Source: S012-109 sp964425105 | GTDB taxonomy: Bacteria; Pseudomonadota; Gammaproteobacteria; SZUA-140 | DNA: 39,698 nt | Direction: 5' to 3' | NCBI GenBank assembly: GCA_964425105.1 | Contig: CAYRLE010000015.1 | Coordinates: forward strand, 1 to 39,698 | Part shown: positions 31,443 to 38,808 of the stretch, piece after piece | Position numbering within the stretch: the stretch's first letter is position 1 | How the letters are laid out: every line of letters starts with the position of its first letter | Position numbers and translations under genes: made by a program | Notes under the pieces: model-generated | Seen by the model: the letters and a program-made list of their open reading frames with translations, nothing else | Told to the model about the DNA's origin: nothing | The model's database searches: none

Positions 31443-32392
31443 GACGCCACCTCCAGCATGACGTGGCTCAACATGCCCAACAGCGCCAACAGCAGGGCGA
31501 AGTTGAGGAACTGTGGCACCCGGAACAGGCGCATCTTGGCCAGCCCCGTCTCCATCAGCGCCAGCAGGATGCCCAGCAGCAGCAGCTTGACGGTCAAGGC
31601 CGCCAGCCCCACCAGCAGAGCGGCCGCAGTGAAATCCGTGGCGATCCCCCAGGGAAAGAACACATTGGCGATCAGCACCCCATAGAGCATCAGTTTCAAC
31701 TGGGCCGTCCACTCCATCAATGCCAAGTGGCGGCCGCTGTATTCCAGGATCATGGCCTCGTGGACCATGGTGAGTTCGAGATGGGTGGCCGGGTTGTCCA
31801 CCGGGATGCGGCCGCTCTCGGCCACGGCCAGCAGCAGCAGGCCCATGAGGGCAAACAGGTAGGAGGGGCGCAGCAGCAGGCCGGCCTCCAGCTGGTAATC
31901 CACCATGGCGGCCAGATTGGTGCTGTGGGCCGTCATGGCCAGGGTAAAGACCACCAGCAGCAGGGCTGGCTCCGCCAGGGCGGAGATCAGCATCTCGCGC
32001 GAGGCGCCCATGCCGCCGAAGGCGGTGCCCACGTCCATGGCCGCCAGGGCGAGGAAGAAGCGCGCCAGCGCCAGCAGCCCCACCAGTACGATGACATCGG
32101 CCAGCGCCGCAGTGGGCGCGTGCACCGCCAGCAGAGGTAGGGCGGCGCAAGCCAGCAGGGTGGCGGAGAAGACGATATAGGGCGCCACGCGAAACAGCGC
32201 CGAACTGGTATGCGCCACCAGCACCTCCTTGCCCAGCAACTTGTAGAGGGTGCGCCAAATCTGCCAGGGCGTAGGGCCGCGGCGGTTCTGGAGGCGCGCC
32301 TTGAGCCACTTCACCCAGCCCGTCAACAGCGGCGCGGCCAGCAGAAACAGCAGCAGCTGCAGGAGGGCCAGCAGCCAAGCGCCGCTATTCAT
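31439..32392 (-). CDS. HyfC/NuoH-like membrane anchor subunit
   Basis: A 317-residue membrane protein with about eight hydrophobic segments. The NuoH-type motifs are LQNRRGPTPWQIWRTLYKLLGKE near 34, and AESGRIPVDNPATHLELTMVHEAMILEYSGRH near 195-226, the conserved glutamates that couple quinone or cluster chemistry to proton movement. It connects the peripheral arm (HyfG/HyfI-like) with the antiporter subunits. ATG 32392 overlaps the stop of the HyfB-like gene as ATGA. A longer frame to 32434 exists but begins inside that gene. Confidence 0.9.
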   Translation of the reverse strand: MNSGAWLLALLQLLLFLLAAPLLTGWVKWLKARLQNRRGPTPWQIWRTLYKLLGKEVLVAHTSSALFRVAPYIVFSATLLACAALPLLAVHAPTAALADVIVLVGLLALARFFLALAAMDVGTAFGGMGASREMLISALAEPALLLVVFTLAMTAHSTNLAAMVDYQLEAGLLLRPSYLFALMGLLLLAVAESGRIPVDNPATHLELTMVHEAMILEYSGRHLALMEWTAQLKLMLYGVLIANVFFPWGIATDFTAAALLVGLAALTVKLLLLGILLALMETGLAKMRLFRVPQFLNFALLLALLGMLSHVMLEVAS

Positions 32393-34398
32393 GAAATCAG
32401 CCACAGCAATACCAACAGGGTGCCCAGCGACCAACCCAGATAGCCCCGCACATGTCCCGACTGCAGGGCGGTGACCCGGCGCGCCGCCGCCTGCACCAGG
32501 CGGGCCAGGGGGGCATAGAAGAGCCCCCAGGCGCGGTCCTCCACCTGCAGGTGATAGCGCGGCCTGCCCTCTTCCTCCAGCCGTTCATCCACCTTGAACA
32601 GGGCGCCGAACACACGGCGGATGGGCTGAGCAAAGGCCGTGGCCGTATACTGCATGCGGGCACTGGGCAGGGAATCCCCGAAGCCGCAATCCCAGGGATC
32701 GCAGGGGCGCACGCCATACTGTCCACGGCGGCGCAGAAACCAGCCCAGCACGCCCAGGATGGCCAGCAGCGACAGCAGGATGAGCGGCGCGGAATAGGCA
32801 GAGGCCTGGGGAGAAACCGGCATCAGCCACAACCAGTCCTGGCCGGCATGCTCACCCAGCCCTTCCCCCAGCAACTGGTGCGGCACGGCGTCCAGCCATT
32901 GCAGCAGGGTGGCGGGCAGAATACCCGCCAGGAGACAGAGCAGCGCCAGCATCCCCTGGGCGAGGCGCATGCCCAGTGGAACCGGCCGGGCGCGGCGCAC
33001 CGGGCGGCTGCGCGCCCGGCCCAGGAAGGCCACCCCATAGACCTTGACGAAGCAGGCCGCCGCCAAGGCGCCTGTGAGCGCCAGTACGGCGGCGGCAATA
33101 GGGATCACGCTGCGCAGCACTCCGCCCTCCAGCTGCCAGACCTGCAACGCGGTTTGAAAGGTGAGCCACTCGGAGACGAAACCGTTGAAAGGCGGCAGGG
33201 CCGAGATGCTGATACAGCCCACCAGGAAAAACAGGCCGGTCCAGGGCATGCGCCGCAACAAGCCCCCCATGCGTTCCAGGTCACGCTCGTGGGCGGCATG
33301 GAGAATGGCGCCGGCGCCCAGGAACAGCAGGCTCTTGAACAAGGCATGATTGAGGGTGTGATAGAGGGCGGCGAGCAGGCCCAGGACACCGGCCAGGCGG
33401 TGCCCCGTGGCGAGGAAGATCAGCCCCAGGCCCAGGCCGATGAAGATGATGCCGATGTTCTCCACCGAGTGATAGGCCAGCAGGCGCTTGAGATCATGCT
33501 GCATCAAGGCATAGAGCACCCCCATCAGCGCCGAAACACTGCCCACCACCAGCACCACCACCCCCCACTGCCAGTGCAGCTGTCCCACCAGATCGAAGGT
33601 GAAACGGACGAAACCGTATACCGCCACCTTGAGCATCACGCCGGACATGAGGGCGGAAATATGGGAAGGCGCGGCGGGATGGGCCTCGGGCAGCCAGGCA
33701 TGGAGCGGCACCAAGCCGGCCTTCATGCCAAAACCCACAAAGGCCAGGGCAAAAGCCACGCTGGCCCACAGCGATGGCAGGACGACCTGGCGCATGGCCT
33801 CGAAGGTGAAGGCGCCACCGAAAGCGGCCAGCACCCCATAGGCCAGCAGGATGGCCAGCCCGCCCACATGGGCCATGAGCAGATAAAGAAAAGCGGCGCG
33901 TCGGTTGACGGCCTGCTCATGGTGGAAGGCCACCAGAAAATAAGAACTGAGGGACATCACTTCCCAGGCCACCATAAACAGAAAGGCATCGTCCGCCAGC
34001 ACCACCAGCAGCATGGCGGCCACGAACAGGCCGCTGAAGACGCCCAACACGGCCAGGGCATGGCGGCCCTGCTCGAAATCCCGCACATAGGCGGGACCAT
34101 AGACCGCCACCGCCGTCACCACCAGGCCGATGAGCAATAGAAAGAAACCCGCCAGGGCATCCAGGCGCACATGCCAGGGCATCCAGGGCAAGCCCAGGGA
34201 CAGCTGGGCACTGGCCACCTCCCCCGACAGGGCCAGGCCGCCGGCGAGCACCGCGGCGCCGCCCGAGATGGCCAGCAGGGTAAACAACAGGTTCCTGCAC
34301 CAGGGGGCGCGCTGCGCCAGCAAGGCCAGCAGCGCCGAGGCCAGCGCCGCCACAACGGCGCCGTAGGCGATGGACAATGCCAGAGGAACAGCCGCCAT
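32389..34398 (-). CDS. HyfB-like (NuoL-type) proton-translocating membrane subunit
   Basis: A 669-residue membrane protein with about 14-16 hydrophobic segments. GFGMKAGLVPLHAWLPEAHPAAPSHISALMSG lies near 222-253, containing the conserved lysine and histidines of the antiporter fold. MQHDLKRLLAYHSVENIG near 298 and HALFKSLLFLGAG near 345 are also typical of HyfB. The C-terminal 100 residues carry PCDPWDCGFGD, shared with hydrogenase-4 component B. It is the first structural gene, starting one base after the XRE regulator stop codon. With the HyfF-like subunit it gives the complex two large antiporter modules; no HyfD-like third one and no ferredoxin-like HyfA/HyfH are present. Confidence 0.9.
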   Translation of the reverse strand: MAAVPLALSIAYGAVVAALASALLALLAQRAPWCRNLLFTLLAISGGAAVLAGGLALSGEVASAQLSLGLPWMPWHVRLDALAGFFLLLIGLVVTAVAVYGPAYVRDFEQGRHALAVLGVFSGLFVAAMLLVVLADDAFLFMVAWEVMSLSSYFLVAFHHEQAVNRRAAFLYLLMAHVGGLAILLAYGVLAAFGGAFTFEAMRQVVLPSLWASVAFALAFVGFGMKAGLVPLHAWLPEAHPAAPSHISALMSGVMLKVAVYGFVRFTFDLVGQLHWQWGVVVLVVGSVSALMGVLYALMQHDLKRLLAYHSVENIGIIFIGLGLGLIFLATGHRLAGVLGLLAALYHTLNHALFKSLLFLGAGAILHAAHERDLERMGGLLRRMPWTGLFFLVGCISISALPPFNGFVSEWLTFQTALQVWQLEGGVLRSVIPIAAAVLALTGALAAACFVKVYGVAFLGRARSRPVRRARPVPLGMRLAQGMLALLCLLAGILPATLLQWLDAVPHQLLGEGLGEHAGQDWLWLMPVSPQASAYSAPLILLSLLAILGVLGWFLRRRGQYGVRPCDPWDCGFGDSLPSARMQYTATAFAQPIRRVFGALFKVDERLEEEGRPRYHLQVEDRAWGLFYAPLARLVQAAARRVTALQSGHVRGYLGWSLGTLLVLLWLIS

Positions 34399-34399
34399 G

Positions 34400-34648
34400 C
34401 TATGGCCCCTTGAGGCGCACTCCCCGCCCGCCGCCGCTGCTCACGGCACCTTCGGCGATCAGCTCCACACCGGCACGGTCCAGGGCCTCCACTACCTTGA
34501 CCAGTGAATCCACATTGCCCCGGACATTGCCTTCACTGGCCTCCATGCGCTGAATAGTAGGGAGGGACAAGCCCGCCTCCCGCGCCAGGCGCGCCTGATC
34601 CCAACCCAGCAGCATGCGGGCCGCCTTGATCTGCGCCGCGCTAATCAT
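34400..34648 (-). CDS. XRE-family helix-turn-helix regulator, first gene of the Ehr-type operon
   Basis: An 82-residue DNA-binding protein. The helix-turn-helix spans about 5-55: ISAAQIKAARMLLGWDQARL, AREAGLSLPTIQRMEAS, then a dimer-type ending ALDRAGVELIAEG. ATG 34648 is preferred because the conserved domain starts there; the frame reaches 34726 but enters the AT-rich palindromic region that looks like control DNA. The gene ends one base before the HyfB-like start, so regulator and complex are transcribed together and autoregulation through the repeats at 34664-34705 is likely. Such short XRE proteins are common in small autoregulated units; no toxin partner is seen here. Confidence 0.8.
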   Translation of the reverse strand: MISAAQIKAARMLLGWDQARLAREAGLSLPTIQRMEASEGNVRGNVDSLVKVVEALDRAGVELIAEGAVSSGGGRGVRLKGP

Positions 34649-34663
34649 GCATTGGATCCCATC

Positions 34664-34705
34664 TGATATATGGTTATTGATATCATATATGGCATTAATG
34701 ATATC
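34664..34705. promoter_or_regulatory. Palindrome and direct repeats upstream of the XRE gene (operator candidate)
   Basis: GATATCAT (34679-34686) and ATGATATC (34698-34705) are perfect inverted 8-mers with an 11-bp spacer. On the minus strand CCATATAT appears twice, 19 bp apart (34683-34692 and 34664-34673 including flanking bases). The region is much more AT-rich than its surroundings and contains TATA-like -10 candidates, so a regulator bound here would block the operon promoter. Confidence 0.6.
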
Positions 34706-34787
34706 TAATACATCAAACAAAGACAACAGTGGCTGACTGCGCCGGCTCTAGGACGACATTGGCGGCGCACAGAGGCGCGAGAGGATA

Positions 34788-35579
34788 TCAGCGCTGCCGC
34801 CTAAGCTGGCGGCGCAGCAGGGGATCCTGGCGGTAGAACAAGGCCATCTGCCCATAGACTGCGGGGGAACTGTCCTGGAGGATCTCGGGAGCGGTGAAGA
34901 AATACTCGCTGGCCACGGCGAAGAACTCCGCCGGATCGGTGGCACCGTAGGGATCGAGGCGGGGATGGCCATGGCCTGCTACGGCCTGCTGCAGCCTGGC
35001 ATAGGCGGCGCCCAGGACCTCGGCCCAGCACTTCACGGTCATGTCTCCATGGAGCGGCGGCAGGCCGTCGGCGCGGCCATCGAGCATGTCCAGCTTGTGG
35101 GCGAACTCGTGCACCACCACGTTGCCGGGATGGGTATGGCGCAGATCCTGTTGGATATCCGACCAGGAGAGGATCACCGGCCCCCGCAACCAGGACTCGC
35201 CGCTGCGCGGGCCGGCAGACAGGGAGACCACGCCGCTGGCGTCGATTTCCTCGTGCTCCACCTGGAATGCGGCGGGATAGACGATGACCTCCACCCAGTT
35301 GTCGTAGTAATCCAGGCCCAGATTGAGGATGGGCAGACAGGCCTGGGCGGCGATGATGACCACCATCTGCGGTGTGACCGTCAGGCCCTGCGCCCCGCCG
35401 ATGGCCTTGCGCTGCAGGAAGCGCGCCGCCAGCACGCGCAGCCGGGTCCGCTCCGCCACGCTGAGGCCGCGCAGCAGATCCATGTGGCGGGTTGCCCCCG
35501 ACCAAAGATCATAAGGTATCGGGTCCCGCGCCAGGAGCCGCTGCAGGCGTCTCCTGGCCAGCCATTTCATGAAACCCAC
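34788..35579 (-). CDS. mtfA: MtfA-type zinc peptidase (M90 family)
   Basis: A protein of about 263 residues. The zinc motif HEFAH lies in NVVVHEFAHKLDMLDGRADG, followed by PAEFFAVASEYFF, which carries the third ligand. VSLSAGPRSGESWLRGPVILSW and the N-terminal LRGLSVAERTRLR region are typical of MtfA, known in E. coli to bind the repressor Mlc and relieve glucose-transport repression. GTG 35579 is chosen because GGAGG lies eight bases upstream; ATG 35570 would be three residues shorter. The gene is solitary between MsrA and the XRE regulator. The E. coli target may not apply in this organism. Confidence 0.9.
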   Translation of the reverse strand: MGFMKWLARRRLQRLLARDPIPYDLWSGATRHMDLLRGLSVAERTRLRVLAARFLQRKAIGGAQGLTVTPQMVVIIAAQACLPILNLGLDYYDNWVEVIVYPAAFQVEHEEIDASGVVSLSAGPRSGESWLRGPVILSWSDIQQDLRHTHPGNVVVHEFAHKLDMLDGRADGLPPLHGDMTVKCWAEVLGAAYARLQQAVAGHGHPRLDPYGATDPAEFFAVASEYFFTAPEILQDSSPAVYGQMALFYRQDPLLRRQLRRQR

Positions 35580-35630
35580 AGCAGATTCCTCCACAAGCAG
35601 GCGGCATCGGATGCTGGCGGGGAGGCTTGT

Positions 35631-36257
<627 letters not shown>

Positions 36258-36286
36258 GCCACCTCCCGCCATGGCATTGCCGGGGT

Positions 36287-36327
36287 GTAAGAAAGCCAGG
36301 GGCTGGAGCGCCACTCCAGCCCCTGGC
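36287..36327 (-). terminator. Rho-independent terminator of the peroxiredoxin gene
   Basis: GCCAGGGGCTGGAG (36295-36308) pairs perfectly with 36314-36327 across a 5-nt loop, followed on the minus strand by TTTCTT (36289-36294). It begins about 16 bases after the peroxiredoxin stop codon, the expected position. Confidence 0.8.
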
Positions 36328-36343
36328 GTTTAGCGCAGACGTC

Positions 36344-36943
36344 TTACAGCTTGTCCGCGGACTTGGCCAGGTAGCTGGCCACGCCTTCCGGCGTGGGATC
36401 CATGGCGGGCGCGCCTTCCTGCCATCCGGCCGGACAGACCTCACCATGTTCCTCGGTGTACTGCAGCGCCTCCACCATGCGCAGCATCTCGTCGATGTTG
36501 CGTCCCAGGGGCAGGTCGTTGACCACCTGGTGACGTACGACCCCGTCGCGGTCGATGAGGAAGGAGCCGCGCAGGGCGATGCCATCGGGCAGCAGCACGT
36601 CGTAATCGCGGGCGATGTCCTTGGTGAGGTCGGCCACCAGGGGGTACTGGACATTGCCGATGCCGCCCTGGTCCACGGGGGTATTCTTCCATGCCAGGTG
36701 AGAGAAATGGGAATCCACGGAGCAGCCGATGACCTGGACGTTGCGCTTCTCGAACTCCTTCAGGCGGTGATCGAAGGCCAGCAGTTCGGTGGGGCAGACG
36801 AAGGTGAAGTCCAGGGGATAGAAAAAGAGCACGACGTACTTGCCGCGAAGATCTGAAAGGCTGAATTTCTCGTTGAAAGTGTTATCGGGCATCACCGCGG
36901 TGGCGGTGAAATCGGGGGCCTCTTTGGCAACCAGTACACTCAT
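36344..36943 (-). CDS. 2-Cys peroxiredoxin (AhpC/TSA family, Prx1 type)
   Basis: A 199-residue thiol peroxidase. The peroxidatic cysteine is C50 in DFTFVCPTEL; the resolving cysteine is C170 in EEHGEVCPAGWQEG, giving the typical 2-Cys arrangement. It removes hydrogen peroxide, organic peroxides and peroxynitrite. ATG 36943 has GAGGAG seven bases upstream; the frame extends to 37033 but would run through the terminator-like hairpin. No AhpF is adjacent, so thioredoxin is a more likely reductant (inference). The 5' leader carries a structured RNA with an internal terminator (36971-37080), which suggests control by premature termination. Confidence 0.93.
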   Translation of the reverse strand: MSVLVAKEAPDFTATAVMPDNTFNEKFSLSDLRGKYVVLFFYPLDFTFVCPTELLAFDHRLKEFEKRNVQVIGCSVDSHFSHLAWKNTPVDQGGIGNVQYPLVADLTKDIARDYDVLLPDGIALRGSFLIDRDGVVRHQVVNDLPLGRNIDEMLRMVEALQYTEEHGEVCPAGWQEGAPAMDPTPEGVASYLAKSADKL

Positions 36944-36970
36944 GTCATCTCTCCTCGAATAGGTGCTGTG

Positions 36971-37003
36971 AAAAAAAAACAATCCCGCCCAGCAAGGCGG
37001 GAT
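36971..37003 (-). terminator. Terminator-like hairpin in the peroxiredoxin leader
   Basis: On the minus strand ATCCCGCC and GGCGGGAT form a perfect 8-bp stem around TTGCTG (36982-37003), followed by TG and nine T residues (36971-36979). It is a textbook intrinsic terminator, yet lies about 28 bases upstream of the start codon and before the ribosome site. It could end the moaB-side transcript or act as an attenuator for the peroxiredoxin gene. Confidence 0.75.
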
Positions 37004-37080
37004 GACTACCGCAAAAGATTCCTCGCCCGGCATTGACCTTCCGGGCGACCTCCGCCGCAGAGCGGCAGGGTCAGGTGGCC
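37004..37080 (-). ncRNA. Candidate structured regulatory leader upstream of the peroxiredoxin
   Basis: Read on the minus strand, the stretch forms an imperfect long stem GGC-ACCT...TGCCGC-TCT-GCGGCG...AGGT-GCC (37044-37080) and a second stem GCCCGG/CCGGGC (37025-37046) that share three bases, so the two compete. It is immediately followed by the terminator at 36971-37003. Together this looks like an aptamer plus expression platform. GGCCACC...GGAAGGTCAATGCC bears a loose resemblance to molybdenum-cofactor RNAs, and moaB and napA lie just upstream, but I cannot confirm this. Confidence 0.4.
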
Positions 37081-37085
37081 TCTAA

Positions 37086-37112
37086 GTTACCGGTAACGGA
37101 CGGATATTTCAA
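37086..37112 (-). promoter_or_regulatory. Palindrome GTTACCGGTAAC and weak promoter before the peroxiredoxin leader
   Basis: A perfect 12-bp palindrome lies at 37086-37097. On the minus strand TTGAAA (37107-37112) could be a -35 box with the -10 falling in or beside the palindrome (TAACTT, 37084-37089), a poor match. A regulator binding the palindrome would overlap the polymerase site. Confidence 0.35.
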
Positions 37113-37198
37113 TTGGAAGGAATGCAGGGTTATTCCTGCTTTTTCTGGCCTCTCCCTTATTTGACTCTCTCTCTTTGGGAAAAGGGGGGAACGCCTTT

Positions 37199-37723
37199 TC
37201 AGCGGCGGGGGCGGATGATCTGCGCGAAGTTGCAGGGGCGGTTGCGGCTGTCCAGCTGCTCCTGCAGGATGCCGTCCCAGGCCGTCTTGCAGGCGTTGGT
37301 GGAACCGGGCATGCAAAACACCAGGGTGTTATTGGCCAAGCCCGCCAGGGCCCGCGACTGGATGGTGGAGGAACCGATCTCATGATAAGAAAGGCTGCGG
37401 AACAGTTCGCCAAAACCATCAATAGACTGATCCAGCAGCACTGCGACGGCCTCGGGGGTGACATCCCGCGAGGAAAAGCCGGTGCCGCCGGTTACCAGCA
37501 CCACGTCGATGGCGGGTTCCGCAATCCAGCGCGCCACCATGGCGCGCACCTGGTAGCGGTCGTCGCGTACGATTTCCTTCGCCGCCAGACGGTGACCGGC
37601 GCTGCTCAGCCTATCCACCAGCACGGCGCCGGAACGGTCGTTCTCTTCGCTGCGCGTATCGGACACCGTCAAAACGGCAATACTCAGAGAGACAAAATCC
37701 CTGTCATGGTGCAAATCGCTCAT
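37199..37723 (-). CDS. moaB: Molybdopterin biosynthesis protein MoaB
   Basis: A 174-residue MoCF-domain protein. SIAVLTVSDTRSEENDRSG at the N-terminus, DVVLVTGGTGFSSRDVTPEAV near 89 and GSTNACKTAWDGILQEQLD at the C-terminus are family motifs; GGTG and the aspartates bind molybdopterin. The enzyme (MoaB/MogA type) adenylates molybdopterin before metal insertion. ATG 37723 has GAGGATGAG upstream. It follows napC by 56 bp in the same direction, so it may be cotranscribed with the nitrate reductase genes and supply the cofactor to NapA. Confidence 0.9.
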   Translation of the reverse strand: MSDLHHDRDFVSLSIAVLTVSDTRSEENDRSGAVLVDRLSSAGHRLAAKEIVRDDRYQVRAMVARWIAEPAIDVVLVTGGTGFSSRDVTPEAVAVLLDQSIDGFGELFRSLSYHEIGSSTIQSRALAGLANNTLVFCMPGSTNACKTAWDGILQEQLDSRNRPCNFAQIIRPRR

Positions 37724-37779
37724 GGCTCACTCATCCTCAGCCTTCGAATAGCGACAGATTACCCGATGGCAGCGTCCGA

Positions 37780-38349
37780 TCAAAGCTTGCCTTCGCTGAA
37801 ACCGTAGGGCAGGGAATGGGCGATACCCTTATGGCAGTCGATACAGGTCTTGCCCTGCTCGAAACCCTTGTCGTGGGCGGCAAAGGCGCGCCGCCCCTGT
37901 TCGGTATAGTCCATGAACTCGAAATCGTGGCAGTTGCGGCACTCCCGGGAATCGGTCTTTTTCATGGTCACCCAGACGTGGCTGGCCAGCTCCAGGCGCT
38001 TGGCCTCGAATTTTTCCGGGGTATCGATACTGCCCATGATTTTGTGGAAGAGCTCGTTGCTTGCCTGGATCTTGCGCATCACCTTGTAGATCCATTCCTT
38101 GGGAACATGGCAGTCGGGACAGGTAGCCCGCACCCCGGTGCGGTTACTGTAATGAATGGTGGTCCGGTACTCCTGATAGACATTGTCCCGCATCTCGTGA
38201 CAGGAAATGCAAAAGGCCTCCCGATTGGTGGCCTCCATGGCGGTGTTGAAGCCACCCCAGAAAATGATGCCGGCCGCGAAGGCGGACAACAACACGCCCA
38301 GGGAACAACGGCTGGTGAGCCTGCGCAGCCACTTGGCCATCACCGTCAT
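37780..38349 (-). CDS. napC: NapC/NirT-type tetraheme cytochrome c
   Basis: A 189-residue membrane-anchored cytochrome. An N-terminal hydrophobic anchor spans about 17-35. Four CxxCH heme sites are seen: CISCH at 47-51, CPDCH, CRNCH and CIDCH. GGFNTAMEATNREAFCISCHE is a NapC signature. It oxidises quinol at the periplasmic face of the inner membrane and passes electrons to NapB/NapA. ATG 38349 overlaps the napB stop codon as ATGA; the frame to 38424 is inside napB. A second Met three codons on (38340) is an alternative start. Confidence 0.93.
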   Translation of the reverse strand: MTVMAKWLRRLTSRCSLGVLLSAFAAGIIFWGGFNTAMEATNREAFCISCHEMRDNVYQEYRTTIHYSNRTGVRATCPDCHVPKEWIYKVMRKIQASNELFHKIMGSIDTPEKFEAKRLELASHVWVTMKKTDSRECRNCHDFEFMDYTEQGRRAFAAHDKGFEQGKTCIDCHKGIAHSLPYGFSEGKL

Positions 38350-38792
38350 TCCCCGCCCAGGGCCGCAACGGGACGAAAGGTATTGCCCACCGGCGGCTCC
38401 CCCATTACCTGGGTGACATGGCACTGGGTGCAGAAATAACGGCGCGGGGAGACATTGGCCAACTCACGGCCGTCCCGGTCACGAAAATGAGTGAGGCTGA
38501 TCTTGGTGGCGCCGCTCTCCTGATAGCGCGCCCAGCTGTGACAGGTCAGGCACTTGTTGCTGCGCCGGTTGATCTGGTAGCTCCGGATCTTGTGGGGGAT
38601 CAGCGGCGGTTGCTGCACATAGGCACGCTTCAGGGGGGCACTGATGCGGGTTTTCTTCATCAGGGGCGCGGGGACCACCTCGGTGAGGGGCACAGTGCCG
38701 CGTAGCGATATCAGGCCGCCGTCGCCGGCACCGGCACTGCCGACAATCATCAGGGATAGGAACGCCGCCAACGACATGCTTGCCATTCTCAT
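38346..38792 (-). CDS. napB: NapB, diheme electron-transfer subunit of periplasmic nitrate reductase
   Basis: A 148-residue protein with a cleavable signal peptide (MRMASMSLAAFLSLMIVGSAGAGD). Two CxxCH sites, CLTCH in NKCLTCHSWARYQESGATK and CTQCH in RRYFCTQCHVTQVMGEPPVGN, are the NapB hemes. PPLIPHKIRSYQINRRSNKC is strongly conserved in NapB. ATG 38792 has GAGGAAG upstream and lies 16 bases after napA. It takes electrons from NapC and delivers them to NapA in the periplasm. Confidence 0.95.
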   Translation of the reverse strand: MRMASMSLAAFLSLMIVGSAGAGDGGLISLRGTVPLTEVVPAPLMKKTRISAPLKRAYVQQPPLIPHKIRSYQINRRSNKCLTCHSWARYQESGATKISLTHFRDRDGRELANVSPRRYFCTQCHVTQVMGEPPVGNTFRPVAALGGE

Positions 38793-38808
38793 GGGATCTT
38801 CCTCTGCC

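Noticed and set aside
27155..34398. Calling the hyf-like operon a working [NiFe] hydrogenase or formate hydrogenlyase
   Set aside because: The large subunit lacks all four nickel-binding cysteines, and no maturation (hyp) or formate dehydrogenase genes are present.
27155..34398. Calling the same operon a complete respiratory complex I
   Set aside because: NuoE, F, G, I, J and N are absent, and the subunits resemble HyfB/E/F rather than NuoL/K/M in their signature regions.
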